Of a stretch of 64,000 nt of DNA, positions 55,204-64,000 are shown one piece after another (the stretch's first letter is position 1; every line of letters starts with the position of its first letter). Made by a program: the position numbers and the translations under genes. Source of the DNA: Streptococcus oralis subsp. dentisani. GTDB lineage: Bacteria > Bacillota > Bacilli > Lactobacillales > Streptococcaceae. A model generated the notes under the pieces. The model saw only the letters and a program-made list of their open reading frames with translations, made no database searches and had not been told where the DNA came from. The stretch covers positions 558,001-622,000 of the forward strand of contig NZ_CP034442.1 of NCBI RefSeq assembly GCF_007475365.1, given 5' to 3'.

Positions 55204-56892
55204 CTACTTTTCACCCTGTCTCAATGTGACAGCCAAAACAATTAGCAAAAAGACTAGCTGACTTCCTAAACCTTCCCAACTTGGATAGATGCCCAAGAGG
55301 TCGATAGTAGGGAAACCAGTCAATAAGTGGTTAGGTGCCATATTGGTCAGCTGGAGAGCATGTACGCTAACACCTAGCATCTTGAAGGCAAGAGCATAAA
55401 TCATCCACGTCAGTAAGAAAAAGACCTTATGAGGTAGGAAGAATTGACTCGCCTTGTTCATCAGAAATGCAATAATCAGCAAGACTAACAAAGCTAGAGA
55501 AATACCAAGGATAAACTCAAAACGAGATATTCTCGGTAAAATACCTACGTAAAATAGAATGGTCTCTGCCCCTTCACGAAAAACAGCTAGAAAACTAAGA
55601 GCAAACATGGAAATGAATGAACCTGTTTTGGTCACCGTTTTCATCTGCGAATCCATAAAGTCATTCCATTTTTTGACAGAGGACTTGCTATGAAGCCAGA
55701 TACCGATCAAAATCATCATCACTACTGCAAAAATACCAACGGATCCTTCGATGATTTCACGATTGGCCCCTGATGTTACAGCTGGAAAGGCAATTTGTAG
55801 TATAAATGCAATCACTAGACTCGCAACGATACCTGTTAGGGCCCCACCGTATACCCACTTGAGCCCTTTACGCATCTTGGCTGCTTTTAATGTTGTGACC
55901 AAGGCCATGACGATTAAGAGGGCCTCTACTCCTTCACGTAAGAGAATGAGCATGGCATCAAAAGCATTGTAGCTTGCAGTCGTATCAATTTGAGATAAAT
56001 CCGCAATCAGTTTTTCTAATTTTTCTTGATATTCCTTCTCACTTCCCTTGACCATGATTACAGGACTTTCGCTTTCGACTCGGGTGTAGAGGGAAGGATT
56101 GGTCGTGCTAACAGAACCCTCAATCGTTGGCCAGATAGTGATGAATTCCTTCATACTAGCTGCTCCTGATGCTTGGTCACCAGCTTGGAATTGTTCCAAA
56201 GCCTTCTTCAAAAGGGCAATACCGTCTTTGAGACTTAGATTAGAGGAACTTGTCGCCACTTCTTTACCAGCCACGAAGTTATCGATGGCAGTTTTTAAGT
56301 CATTAAAAGAAGACTGAATTGCATTATAATCTGTCGGCTCTGTTTCAATGCTACTCCGTAAGAAAGAAATAGCTGTTTCTACTTGACCATAATGAGCTGT
56401 ACTGTTATCGCGGACGACACTTTCATTGAGTGTCCAAGTTGAATTCATTTTTTTATAGGCTTCTCGGACTTGCTCTATATCTTTGGAAGAAACTGCCTTA
56501 TCCAAAGTCTCAAAACGTGGTCTTAAGCGACTGACAAGTTTTTCCTTCTCCGCATTCAGATCTATTGGATTTTGTTCTTTTTCAAAAGCTAGAAGGGCAG
56601 AAGAGATTTGTGTCAGATTTTCTTCACTAATCTCCCCTGACAGAGCAAGTTTCTCCTTGACAGCCTTTCCAGCATCCGAATCAGCATGTTCTACTGTTTC
56701 AAAATCCATCGCCATTTCTCTAACTAGGGCCTTGGCTTCTGCCTGATTTCCATTTTTTACAGCCTGAGAGGCATCGGTAATCTTTACAAAATAAGAACTC
56801 AGACTTTCCTTCGCACCGACAGGAGAACTAGCTAACAAGAGAAAAGACAAAGCCAAGAAACAAATGTTAGTCTTCCAATAATTTCTGACCAA
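55204..56892 (-). CDS. efeU: FTR1-family iron permease EfeU
   Basis: This 562-aa protein has an N-terminal signal (residues ~5-27, ending PVGAKES) and a long extracytoplasmic helical domain (~30-300). A seven-helix FTR1 permease follows, with the iron motifs REGVEALLIV and REGAETILFY (RExxE). It imports ferric/ferrous iron in cooperation with the EfeO/M lipoprotein and EfeB. The start is a TTG at 56892, supported by AAGGAGG at 6-nt spacing. It overlaps the efeB 3' end by 26 bp. Confidence 0.93.
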   Translation of the reverse strand: MVRNYWKTNICFLALSFLLLASSPVGAKESLSSYFVKITDASQAVKNGNQAEAKALVREMAMDFETVEHADSDAGKAVKEKLALSGEISEENLTQISSALLAFEKEQNPIDLNAEKEKLVSRLRPRFETLDKAVSSKDIEQVREAYKKMNSTWTLNESVVRDNSTAHYGQVETAISFLRSSIETEPTDYNAIQSSFNDLKTAIDNFVAGKEVATSSSNLSLKDGIALLKKALEQFQAGDQASGAASMKEFITIWPTIEGSVSTTNPSLYTRVESESPVIMVKGSEKEYQEKLEKLIADLSQIDTTASYNAFDAMLILLREGVEALLIVMALVTTLKAAKMRKGLKWVYGGALTGIVASLVIAFILQIAFPAVTSGANREIIEGSVGIFAVVMMILIGIWLHSKSSVKKWNDFMDSQMKTVTKTGSFISMFALSFLAVFREGAETILFYVGILPRISRFEFILGISLALLVLLIIAFLMNKASQFFLPHKVFFLLTWMIYALAFKMLGVSVHALQLTNMAPNHLLTGFPTIDLLGIYPSWEGLGSQLVFLLIVLAVTLRQGEK

Positions 56893-58081
56893 TATAGCCT
56901 CCTTTCTCTACTCCACCAAAGCAGGCAAAAAGACCGCTACCAATGTGGGTTACATACTCATTCATCTTGTCTGTAGCTCCGAGGTTGGTTTGAACCTTGA
57001 CAAAATTATCTGGATCCTTTTGGAAAGAAATAAAGAGTAATCCCGTGTCAAATTGTCCAGTCTTATCATCAATTCCATCCGAGTATGAATAAGATCGTCG
57101 TAAGAGTGGCTTCTCTACCTCTTTGGCTAATCGAACATGCGAATCATCTGGCAACAGACTCAAATCTACTTCATCAAACTCATTCTTCTTCCCAAAAGGG
57201 GCGCCACTTTCCTTATAACGACCAAAGGTATTTTCTTGCTCTTCAAGATTGGTTCGATCCCAGGTATCGAGAAACATCTGGATGCGGCGAACAGCCATAT
57301 AGGATCCATTTTCCATTCAGTCCTTGCTGTCGGCCCAGACAACACGATCAAAATCCTTTTCTTTGGTCACATTGGCTGTTCCATCTTTGAAACCAAAAAG
57401 GTTGCGTGGTGTCTCCATACGATCCCCAATAGCAGCAAATCCAGATTGGCTCCAACGGAGGGTCACTGCATTTCTCCCTTTACGAATGAGGTTGCGAATA
57501 GCATGAAAAGCAACCTGCTCGTCATCTGCACAGGCTTGGATAACAATATCTCCCCCAGTATATTTTTCACGCAGTTGCTCCTTTGGAAAGGGTGGAAAAT
57601 CCCTAAAAAGTTGAGGACGCTTTTGCTCTAATTTCATCTTTTTTAGGAAACTAGCAGACACACCAAAAGTCAGCGTTAAACGATGAGGATTTAGCCCCAC
57701 GGTTTCTCCAGTGTCACTAGGTGGCAAGAGAGCATTCTGACCATCTTTTTTGACCAATTCTCCTTCTACCAACTTGCTACTATAATCTGTCCAATCCTTA
57801 AAAAGCTGGATAATCTTATCTTTATCTATCGTATGCAAATCTAGGACAACAAAATAGATATTCTTCTGCATAGGGGTCGTGATACCCGCTTGGTGTTTCC
57901 CATAAAAGTCAATCTTTTCATTACCGTACGAGATTTTTTCCTGTTTGTCTAGCTTAGGCGCTAAAAAAGCGGAGGCACCAGAGAGACCAAGTGCTAGTCC
58001 AGCACCTCCAATACCCGCTTTTTTTAGAAATTCTCGACGGTCCATTTTTTTCTCAAAAAAATTTTCGTCTTTCTTAGTCAT
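56867..58081 (-). pseudogene. efeB: EfeB Dyp-type haem peroxidase, broken by an in-frame TGA
   Basis: The full frame would encode 404 aa. The N-terminus has a twin-arginine signal (DRREFLKKAG plus hydrophobic core). Next come a Dyp-type domain with FGVSASFL, VAFHAIRNLIRKG and the catalytic GFKDGTANV (Asp). After codon 254, a TGA at 57317-57319 interrupts VVWADSKD-stop-MENGSYMAVRRIQ. Relatives have Trp there (WM-x-G-G-T/S-Y motif), so TGG to TGA is a single-base nonsense change. The remaining 149 codons stay open and hold the likely proximal haem His (DDSHVRLAK). The second half could reinitiate at the adjacent ATG (57316), but would lack the signal. A sequencing error is the alternative. Confidence 0.88.
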
Positions 58082-58086
58082 ACTGC

Positions 58087-58959
58087 TTATTCTCCATCAA
58101 GAAATTTACCCATTTGTGATAGAGGTTCACCAAGTTTTGTCACGGCTTCAGCCAATTCTTTGGTGTCTTCCTTTGTTAAGTCTGTATAAAGTTTGTAGTG
58201 CTCCTTGTCCGTCATATGTTTGTCCAACAAACTATTAACAGATTTGAAATCAGCTTCTAATTCTTTAACTAAATCAGCATCTGATTTTTCTAGTAAAGGT
58301 TTAAAGAGTTGGAAAATCTTCTCAGCACCTTCGATATTGGCACGGAAGTCATACAAGTCTGTGTGAGAATAAATTTCCTCTTCACCTGTAATTTTGCTTG
58401 TCGCTACTTCATTGAGCAAGTCAACTGCTCCAGTCAACATAACCTTGTAGTCCACATCCACAGTTGCAATCTTAGCCTTCAATTCTTTGATATCATTGAC
58501 TAATTGATCGCCATAACTTTCAGTTCCTTTAGTTGTGTTTTCTTCCCAAAGGATACGCTCGATACGGTGGAAACCTGACCAACCTTCCTCAGTCTTGTTT
58601 TCGTCCATATAGTCTGCTAAACGGAAGTCAATCTTGACATCTGACTCACCAAAACTCTCAGCGATTGGTTCTGAACGTTCATAAGCCATACGAACAAGTG
58701 GATAAGCTTTCTTGGCTTCCTCCAGTTTTCCGTCTTTCAAAAGCTGGACAAAGCCTTCTGTATCTGTTAAGAGTTTATCAATTTGTCCTTGGACAAAGGT
58801 CTTATAATCTGCGGTTGCCTTATCAAGCAATTTTTGTTTGTCATCTGATAAACCTGTCACCTTAGATGAATCACTTGTCTCGGTTGATTTTTCAAAACGG
58901 ACTGCACATGCTGTCAATAGCAAAGCAGAAGATAAAAGGACAACACCTAGTTTTTTCAT
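58087..58959 (-). CDS. Iron-uptake lipoprotein EfeM/EfeO (imelysin-like)
   Basis: This 290-aa lipoprotein (signal with lipobox LLTAC, Cys18) has an M75 imelysin-like domain. It shows TFVQGQIDKLLTDTEGF near the N-terminus, the GxHRIE-type GFHRIERILWEE metal motif, and a late YDFRANIEGAEKIF. It is the extracytoplasmic component that delivers iron to EfeU. It lacks an N-terminal cupredoxin, so it is EfeM-like in architecture. It has its own promoter at 59006-59034 and heads the operon. Confidence 0.92.
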   Translation of the reverse strand: MKKLGVVLLSSALLLTACAVRFEKSTETSDSSKVTGLSDDKQKLLDKATADYKTFVQGQIDKLLTDTEGFVQLLKDGKLEEAKKAYPLVRMAYERSEPIAESFGESDVKIDFRLADYMDENKTEEGWSGFHRIERILWEENTTKGTESYGDQLVNDIKELKAKIATVDVDYKVMLTGAVDLLNEVATSKITGEEEIYSHTDLYDFRANIEGAEKIFQLFKPLLEKSDADLVKELEADFKSVNSLLDKHMTDKEHYKLYTDLTKEDTKELAEAVTKLGEPLSQMGKFLDGE

Positions 58960-59005
58960 TATTTACTCCTATTGGTTCAGAAAGCCTGAATTTATTTTAC
59001 GTTCC

Positions 59006-59034
59006 ATTATAACATCCTTTCCTTAGTTTTTCAA
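59006..59034 (-). promoter_or_regulatory. Promoter of the efe-tat operon
   Basis: TTGAAA (59029-59034), a 17-bp spacer and TATAAT (59006-59011). A small TTCAG/CTGAA hairpin lies in the leader (58976-58990). No Fur-like operator is obvious. Confidence 0.75.
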
Positions 59035-59146
59035 CAAATTGTCAGAAAATTTAATATTAGCTATCTAAAACTAATAATAGACTTTTACCCCTAAAATTGA
59101 TAAAATAAAAAAAGAAAATAATAGAAAAAGGAAACTGTAAATCACT

Positions 59147-59446
59147 ATGATGAACATGCAAAACATGATGCGCCAAGCACAAAAACTTCAAAAACAAATG
59201 GAACAAAGTCAAGCAGAACTCGCTGCTATGCAATTTGTTGGAAAATCTGCTCAAGACCTTGTCCAAGCGACCTTAACTGGAGATAAAAAAGTTGTTAGTA
59301 TTGACTTCAGTCCAGCAGTTGTAGATCCAGAAGATCTAGAAACCTTGTCTGATATGACCGTTCAAGCCATCAACGCTGCTCTAGAACAAATCGACGAAAC
59401 GACTAAGAAAAAACTAGGTGCTTTCGCTGGAAAATTACCATTCTAA
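59147..59446 (+). CDS. ybaB: YbaB/EbfC nucleoid-associated protein
   Basis: This 99-aa DNA-binding protein of the YbaB/EbfC family has an N-terminal helix ([19 protein letters not shown]), the central [26 protein letters not shown] strand region and the [22 protein letters not shown] helix. Family members dimerise and bind DNA as tweezers. It is a lone plus-strand gene; a terminator (59456-59487) separates it from the convergent phosphodiesterase. Confidence 0.93.
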   Translation: MMNMQNMMRQAQKLQKQMEQSQAELAAMQFVGKSAQDLVQATLTGDKKVVSIDFSPAVVDPEDLETLSDMTVQAINAALEQIDETTKKKLGAFAGKLPF

Positions 59447-59455
59447 TCACCTACA

Positions 59456-59487
59456 GAAAAAGGAGGAAGGTTCACTTCTCCTTTTTT
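59456..59487. terminator. Terminator between ybaB and the phosphodiesterase gene
   Basis: An imperfect AAAAAGGAG/CTCCTTTTT stem with a T-run sits between the convergent genes. Confidence 0.8.
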
Positions 59488-59493
59488 TCTCTG

Positions 59494-61257
59494 TTAGAAA
59501 TTAAAGAACTCCGTAGCTTTTTTCAAAAGGAGATCGGTGTATTCTGGATCTTCCTGAGCTGCTGCTAAAGTCTCCTGTAGCATCTCCGTGTCATCTGTAA
59601 TCATCCCATCCACTGACAACTGCAACGATTTATCAAGTGCGTCAGAGCTATTGATGGTCCATACGTAAAGCTTTTGTTCTGTATACCAAAGTTTAGTAAC
59701 AAAATATTCATCCAATGTTGAATACTCCATGGTATAGCCAGTTGCCTTGGTTTTTGGGAAAATACTATTATAAGGCAAGATGAAATAAGCTGGAATAGTC
59801 GAATCATATTTCAAAACTTGGTCAATCACATGATAGTCTAGTGATTGCATCTGATGACCATACTGCTTGATAATAGAGCCATACTTCTCCAGAAAACGTT
59901 CCATCATTTGTGGACTGTCTTTTTTACTGGTTTTGATTTCAATCAACAATCTTTGATGAAGTTCATTCGCGCGATTGAGATAGTCATCAAAACTAGATAT
60001 CTTGGTTCGATAGCCATTTTCAGAAATATCTAACCCTGTCAACTCCTCTAGAGTCAAGTCTTGAGGATTAGCGTTGATACCTGCTAAGTTCTTAAGATTG
60101 GCGTCATGCATCATCACAAACTGACCATCTTTGGTCTCCTGTACATCCATTTCAATCAAATCTGGTTTCAGTTGCGCTGTTTTTTCCAAAGACTGTACAG
60201 TGTTTTGTACACCATTTTTATTTGAAACGCCCCTATGTGAAATGACTAAAGGGGTATTTGTCACAGGAGCTTCCAGATAGATATAACCTTCCAGCGCAAA
60301 AAAGATACTAGCGCAGCCCATAACTCCCCATCTCATCAAATGGTCTTTTTTTCTTCTTGGCATAATCTCCAGTTCCTCACCTGTCAAAAAGGAAACAAAC
60401 TTAACAAGGAAATAGGTCAACGCCATATAGTGGATGTTCTTTATCAGGACAAAGTTGATAACTCCAAGAATCAGTGATTCTTTCTGTGTTAAATTGTCAA
60501 TTACAATCTGTCCCATTAGCAAGGGAGTCAAGAGGAGGAAGAAAAAGAGATAGGTTTTAATAATAATGAGTAGCAAGTTCCAAGCATAAAAGAGAACTTG
60601 TTTTTTTGTCTTTTGCAGACTAAATTTTACTCCCTCTCTCACAGTCTTCTTTTCAAAGAGAATCTTTGGAAGGACAAACATGAGTCGGACAGACACATAG
60701 AGCAAAATCCAAGCAGATGCAAAAATCATCAAACCTACTAGCCAGTACTTGTCTTCCAGATAAGTTACGATAAAGTCTGGAATAACGATTTTATTTAAGT
60801 AATAAATTTTTAAAATTTTCCTGATGAAAGGAAAGAGCATGGCTACGTAGAAGAAGACAAAGGCCATCTTACAGAAGCTCAAGCGTTTCATGAACAGAAA
60901 ACTTTGCTGGAAAACTTTGCGACTGTACTCAATCAAGGTTCTCTTTTCGTGGTAGAGAAGGTGACGCGCCCCAATAAAGAGGAGGCAAATCTGGAAATAG
61001 GCCACCAAAAGATTGATTACAATCAAGACGAGAAAGGCCAGGCTGATTAAAGGAGAACTCGTGATAATAGCAAAAATATTATTGTAAGAAATAAACAAAT
61101 AGCCCGTCTGGCTTAGTAAAAGACCAGCAAGAAAAGAATTGAGAGGTAACCACAGATATTCCACCATCATGAAAATTAAGAAAAAGAGGAAGAGAACTTT
61201 ATCTAGGTTGAGGTAAATTTTCCTAAAACCTAGTTTTTTAGGTTTTTCAGGTTTCAT
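59494..61257 (-). CDS. Membrane-anchored glycerophosphodiester phosphodiesterase
   Basis: This 587-aa protein has a large N-terminal membrane domain (about seven helices, residues ~15-330, GPDPase_memb type) and a C-terminal GDPD domain. The GDPD domain starts at VISHRGVSNKNGVQNT, with DLIEMDVQETKDGQFVMMHDANL bearing the metal ligands, and later LLIEIKTSKKD and VDGMITDDTE. It hydrolyses glycerophosphodiesters, perhaps from lipids or teichoic acid turnover. The ATG at 61257 follows AGGAGTGCTT. Confidence 0.92.
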   Translation of the reverse strand: MKPEKPKKLGFRKIYLNLDKVLFLFFLIFMMVEYLWLPLNSFLAGLLLSQTGYLFISYNNIFAIITSSPLISLAFLVLIVINLLVAYFQICLLFIGARHLLYHEKRTLIEYSRKVFQQSFLFMKRLSFCKMAFVFFYVAMLFPFIRKILKIYYLNKIVIPDFIVTYLEDKYWLVGLMIFASAWILLYVSVRLMFVLPKILFEKKTVREGVKFSLQKTKKQVLFYAWNLLLIIIKTYLFFFLLLTPLLMGQIVIDNLTQKESLILGVINFVLIKNIHYMALTYFLVKFVSFLTGEELEIMPRRKKDHLMRWGVMGCASIFFALEGYIYLEAPVTNTPLVISHRGVSNKNGVQNTVQSLEKTAQLKPDLIEMDVQETKDGQFVMMHDANLKNLAGINANPQDLTLEELTGLDISENGYRTKISSFDDYLNRANELHQRLLIEIKTSKKDSPQMMERFLEKYGSIIKQYGHQMQSLDYHVIDQVLKYDSTIPAYFILPYNSIFPKTKATGYTMEYSTLDEYFVTKLWYTEQKLYVWTINSSDALDKSLQLSVDGMITDDTEMLQETLAAAQEDPEYTDLLLKKATEFFNF

Positions 61258-61265
61258 AAGCACTC

Positions 61266-61856
61266 CTAGTCTAGAAATTGAGATAAGTCTAGCCCACCAA
61301 AGGGATTCATGGATAGATTGCTCTGTTCTTCTAATAATAGTTTTCCTTCGTCAGACTCCAGAAAGGCTTCGTAAACACGCGCTGTCATGCGAGCATCTTC
61401 TAAACTATTATGTGATTGACCTTTAAAGCCTAAAAAATTCGCCACAGTTTGCAGTTTGAGGTTGGCAATGCCGTGTAGGTCGGAACTACGACGTTCAAAA
61501 GCCTCATCATATAGGTCGACCTTGTACTGGTCACGATAGTCCAAGCCATGCTCCAAGAGAATAGGTAAATCACTCTTGGATGCATTGTAGCCAACAATGG
61601 GTAAGTTGCCAACAAATCCCTGAAAGTATTTTAAAACTTGCTCTACTTTTGGCGCATCTTTCAAGGTTTCAGCTGTAATTCCTGTCAAACCATTGATAAA
61701 ACTCTTTAAAGGCACGCTGGTATGGACATAAGAATCAAAGGCATCTATTTCATGACCATCTTGAAAACGAACTGCTGATACCTGAATTAAATGGGTAACC
61801 CCTTCGTGTTGATTGAATTCTAAGTCAAAGGCGATATAGTCTCTTAATTTTTCCAT
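61266..61856 (-). CDS. DnaQ-like (DEDDh) 3'-5' exonuclease
   Basis: This 196-aa exonuclease has the DEDDh motifs: Exo I DYIAFDLEF, Exo II GYNASKSDLPIL and Exo III HNSLEDARMTARVYE. It is a stand-alone proofreading-type or RNase T-like nuclease; substrate is not known. It ends 8 bp before the phosphodiesterase start, so they form an operon. Confidence 0.88.
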   Translation of the reverse strand: MEKLRDYIAFDLEFNQHEGVTHLIQVSAVRFQDGHEIDAFDSYVHTSVPLKSFINGLTGITAETLKDAPKVEQVLKYFQGFVGNLPIVGYNASKSDLPILLEHGLDYRDQYKVDLYDEAFERRSSDLHGIANLKLQTVANFLGFKGQSHNSLEDARMTARVYEAFLESDEGKLLLEEQSNLSMNPFGGLDLSQFLD

Positions 61857-61898
61857 CTTTTACCTCAATTTCGACTCGATTTAAACTACAAATAAGAA

Positions 61899-61937
61899 AA
61901 GAAGCTATTAGGTTAGTGAATAACCCAAACAGCTTCT
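61899..61937 (-). terminator. Terminator of rocS
   Basis: An AAAGAAGCT/AGCTTCTTT stem with an inner TTGGGTTA/TAACCTAA stem and a T-rich tail, directly after the rocS stop. Confidence 0.85.
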
Positions 61938-62432
61938 TTATTTTCCTCCAAATAGGCGAGCAAAAAAGCCTTTTTTGGTTGCTTGGACTTCTTCTTTTGC
62001 TTGGTCCAACTCGAGTTTCAAGCTTTCTTGATCCTTCATAGCTTGAAGAGTTAATTGTTGCTGTTGGTCCAATTGTTTGTCCTTTTCAGCAATCTGGCGG
62101 TCTTTGATGCGCATCTGCTCATCTTTTTCTGCCAGTTGCTGGTCCTTGGCCTTGAGTTGCTCGTACAAACGAAGAATTTCAGCATTTTTCTCATCGACCA
62201 AGATTTCCATCAGTTCGCGTTGTTTGACATCATCACTGACTGGTTCATCTTCAAAAATCGTTTTTTTGTAGATTTCTTCTAGCTTGATTAAGCCACTTCG
62301 AGTAACTACAGTTACACCTTTGTCATTTTTTTTCGTGTCCTCTTCTGGAAGTTCTTTGACACGATTGTTGATTGCCTGACGAGATAGTCCTAAGACCTCT
62401 GCAATCTCGCTGACGGTCATTTCAATACTCAT
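61938..62432 (-). CDS. rocS: Regulator of chromosome segregation RocS
   Basis: This 164-aa protein has an N-terminal MerR-like helix-turn-helix (MTVSEIAEVLGLSRQAINNRVKEL) and a long coiled coil (residues ~75-145, with repeats of KDxQLAEKDEQM). It ends in a C-terminal amphipathic membrane-binding helix (KKGFFARLFGGK). In pneumococcus RocS links the chromosome to the membrane and to capsule/division control. It matches that protein closely in length and ends. Confidence 0.94.
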   Translation of the reverse strand: MSIEMTVSEIAEVLGLSRQAINNRVKELPEEDTKKNDKGVTVVTRSGLIKLEEIYKKTIFEDEPVSDDVKQRELMEILVDEKNAEILRLYEQLKAKDQQLAEKDEQMRIKDRQIAEKDKQLDQQQQLTLQAMKDQESLKLELDQAKEEVQATKKGFFARLFGGK

Positions 62433-62508
62433 AATATCCTCTGAAACGTTTTCTAGCTTTTCTTTATTTAAATCTTATCATAAGCAAGAAAAACTGTCAA
62501 ATTTTGGC

Positions 62509-63201
62509 TTAATTCAAAGCCTTTAAAAAGGCTAGTAAAACTTGGGCAGAACGACGGCCAGCTTCAATGATAAACTCATCAAAAGAGATAGAGGCTTCGT
62601 GATTGGCATTGTCACTCATAGCGCGAATGACGAGGAAAGGTAGGTCAAGAGCCTGAGCCGCTTGAGCAATGGCTGCCCCCTCCATTTCAACTGCTAAAAC
62701 ATCTGGAAAGTGGGATTTGATACTAGCAATTTTATCATCCCCAGCTATAAAGCTGTCTCCTGTAGCAATCAAGCCTAGGTGCCAGTTTTGGTCCAACTGA
62801 GATAGACTCTCTTGGATTTTGGCTACAAAGGTTTTGTCTGATTCAAAGTAAAGAGGTTGTTGCGCCATTTGGCCATAAGCATAGCCAAAAGCAGTCACAT
62901 CCACATCATGGTAGACAAGTTTATCCGCAATCACGACATCACCAACAGCAATCCCTTCAGCAAGAGCACCTGCTGATCCTGTATTGATGATAGCTTCTAC
63001 TTGGAAGTGGTTAGCTAACACTGCTACACTCATAGCCGACATGACCTTCCCAATCCCACTCTGAACTAGAACAACTTCTGTCTTGCCAATAAGCCCTGTA
63101 TAGTAAGTATTTCCGAGAACTTGGACTTCTTGAGGTTTATCCAAATTCTGAGTCAAATATACGAGTTCTTCTGGCATGGCAGCAATGATTCCAATTTTCA
63201 T
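62509..63201 (-). CDS. mtnN: 5'-methylthioadenosine/S-adenosylhomocysteine nucleosidase
   Basis: This 230-aa Pfs/MtnN enzyme hydrolyses MTA and SAH, recycles methyl-cycle products and makes S-ribosylhomocysteine for LuxS/AI-2. It shows the start MKIGIIAAMPEEL (catalytic Glu), the NTGSAGAL motif, and VEMEGAAIAQ and RAMSDNANHE. The ATG at 63201 is preferred; the ORF extends 5 codons upstream without a site. Confidence 0.96.
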   Translation of the reverse strand: MKIGIIAAMPEELVYLTQNLDKPQEVQVLGNTYYTGLIGKTEVVLVQSGIGKVMSAMSVAVLANHFQVEAIINTGSAGALAEGIAVGDVVIADKLVYHDVDVTAFGYAYGQMAQQPLYFESDKTFVAKIQESLSQLDQNWHLGLIATGDSFIAGDDKIASIKSHFPDVLAVEMEGAAIAQAAQALDLPFLVIRAMSDNANHEASISFDEFIIEAGRRSAQVLLAFLKALN

Positions 63202-63216
63202 TTCAAGTCCTTTCAA

Positions 63217-63528
63217 TTACAAGAGTTTCATCGCTAAAATTAACAAAATCAAAAGTAAAATTACCGCAAATAGAATTCTATTGAGTTTTGAATTAAAAAC
63301 ATTTCTCTTAGTGTTCTCAATGCGGCGGCTCTTATGAATCGTTGGTTCTACTTCGATTGTAAGTGTATCTTGACTAAAACCGTGGTCTTTAGAACGTGAA
63401 TAACCAAAATGTTGTGAAGACGTTGGTAGGATCTTGGTTTCCTCATCATCTTGAAGAGGTGGTCCTGAGATTTTCTCACCTCGGTTGGCACGTTCAATCA
63501 TTTCGTCTGTTAATAAAGGTTTTCCCAT
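63217..63528 (-). CDS. macP: Cell wall synthase accessory phosphoprotein MacP
   Basis: This 103-aa protein has an N-terminal cytoplasmic region beginning [20 protein letters not shown], a DDEETK site where Thr31 matches the StkP-phosphorylated Thr of pneumococcal MacP, and a C-terminal membrane helix ([16 protein letters not shown]). MacP activates PBP2a in peptidoglycan synthesis. It lies between the Nudix gene and mtnN, as in pneumococcus. Confidence 0.92.
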   Translation of the reverse strand: MGKPLLTDEMIERANRGEKISGPPLQDDEETKILPTSSQHFGYSRSKDHGFSQDTLTIEVEPTIHKSRRIENTKRNVFNSKLNRILFAVILLLILLILAMKLL

Positions 63529-63539
63529 GGGTTTCTCCT

Positions 63540-64000
63540 CTATTTCTTTTGTAGTTCCCAGTACTGAATCGCCATGATGGTCTTGGCATCACAGATATGA
63601 CCTGACTGGATCAGATCCTTGGCTTCCTCTAGACTGACTTCTAAAACTTCCAAGGTTTCATCATCATCTTGTGGACGAGGGTTTTCCACCTTGACCAAAT
63701 CACTAGCAAGGTAGAGTTTTAGTTTTTCGTTGCAAAAACCAATCGCAGAATAGAAATCGTACAAGAGCTCTAACTTAGCTGTGTAGGCAACTTCTTCTTC
63801 CAATTCACGAAGTGCCGCTGCCATTGGATCAGCATTTTCACCAAGTTCTAGTTTACCAGCAGGAATCTCATAAGAAACCGCCTCGATAGCCTTTCGGTAT
63901 TGCTTAACGAGAACGATTTTGTCCTCAGCTGTCACGGCCAGAACACAAACAGCTCCATTGTGAAAAATCAGGTCACGTTGGGCAGTTCCCTTTCCTTCAG
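63540..64000 (-). CDS. Nudix hydrolase (ADP-ribose pyrophosphatase-like), 5' end outside window
   Basis: The frame runs off the right edge, so the N-terminus is missing; at least 153 residues are visible. The Nudix box is [22 protein letters not shown], with two extra residues between the Glu and the RE pair and Ala in place of the usual Gly (EEVAY). The [16 protein letters not shown] segment is typical of ADP-ribose pyrophosphatases. An in-frame GTG at 63935 is not the start, since the frame continues as conserved-looking sequence. It precedes macP by 11 bp. Confidence 0.88.
   Translation of the reverse strand, partial: EGKGTAQRDLIFHNGAVCVLAVTAEDKIVLVKQYRKAIEAVSYEIPAGKLELGENADPMAAALRELEEEVAYTAKLELLYDFYSAIGFCNEKLKLYLASDLVKVENPRPQDDDETLEVLEVSLEEAKDLIQSGHICDAKTIMAIQYWELQKK

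Overview
The window is chromosomal DNA of a mitis-group Streptococcus close to S. pneumoniae but apparently not pneumococcus itself (S. mitis / S. oralis / S. infantis type). This rests on recognisable mitis-group genes: histidine-triad proteins PhtD and PhtE with AdcAII, the choline/ribitol lic1 genes (tarI-tarJ-licA-licB-licC), RocS, MacP and PvaA. Gene order around rumA, glyA, prfA, tdk, mnmE, dapA, asd, mscL, hemH and pepT is also pneumococcus-like. An efeUOB-type iron locus with its own tatC-tatA argues against typical pneumococcus. There are no rRNA genes, CRISPR arrays or insertion sequences. Identifications come from reading motifs; no database search was run.

Region 1 (1-4.46 kb) is one end of an integrative conjugative element (Tn5252/ICESa2603-like backbone). 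A tight minus-strand operon carries a 57-aa ORF, a RepA_N-type initiator, a 33-aa membrane peptide, a C5-cytosine methyltransferase, a 149-aa unknown, an Spx-like protein lacking CxxC, a small XRE-type protein and a CPBP protease. The element abuts the 3' end of the rRNA uracil methyltransferase gene, a known ICE integration target. No integrase lies in the window.

Region 2 (4.4-22.3 kb) is core housekeeping: rlmCD/rumA, a DUF1002 secreted protein, pvaA, glyA, tsaC/sua5, prmC, prfA, tdk, a tautomerase, mnmE, dapA, asd, the asd small RNA, tRNA-Thr(GGT), a preQ1-II riboswitch with queT, gtrA, mscL, hemH and pepT.

Region 3 (22.3-29.4 kb) is the zinc-scavenging cluster phtD / adcAII-phtE. Each of its two promoters carries AdcR-type boxes. 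Region 4 (29.4-37.5 kb) has ptsHI, an AT-rich stretch with a lone alpha/beta hydrolase, and nrdH-nrdE / nrdF. Region 5 (37.6-49.6 kb) is lactose/galactose metabolism: lacR, lacTFEG behind a LacT antiterminator and a cre-like site, the tagatose-6-phosphate genes lacABCD, an epimerase (lacX) and a galactitol-type PTS (gatABC).

Region 6 (49.7-54.2 kb) is lic1, with a CiaR-type direct repeat at its distal promoter. Region 7 (54.3-59.0 kb) is efeM/O-efeB-efeU-tatC-tatA. Here efeB is interrupted by an in-frame TGA where a Trp codon is expected, separating the Tat signal half from the half carrying the probable haem-ligand His. Region 8 (59.1-64 kb) has ybaB, a membrane glycerophosphodiesterase, a DnaQ-like exonuclease, rocS, mtnN, macP and the start-truncated end of a Nudix hydrolase.

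The observations most worth a second look are the efeB nonsense codon, the compact ICE operon with its leader terminator and CxxC-less Spx paralogue, the tandem AdcR boxes, the CiaR box at lic1, and the palindromic divergent queT/gtrA promoter that may make gtrA leaderless.
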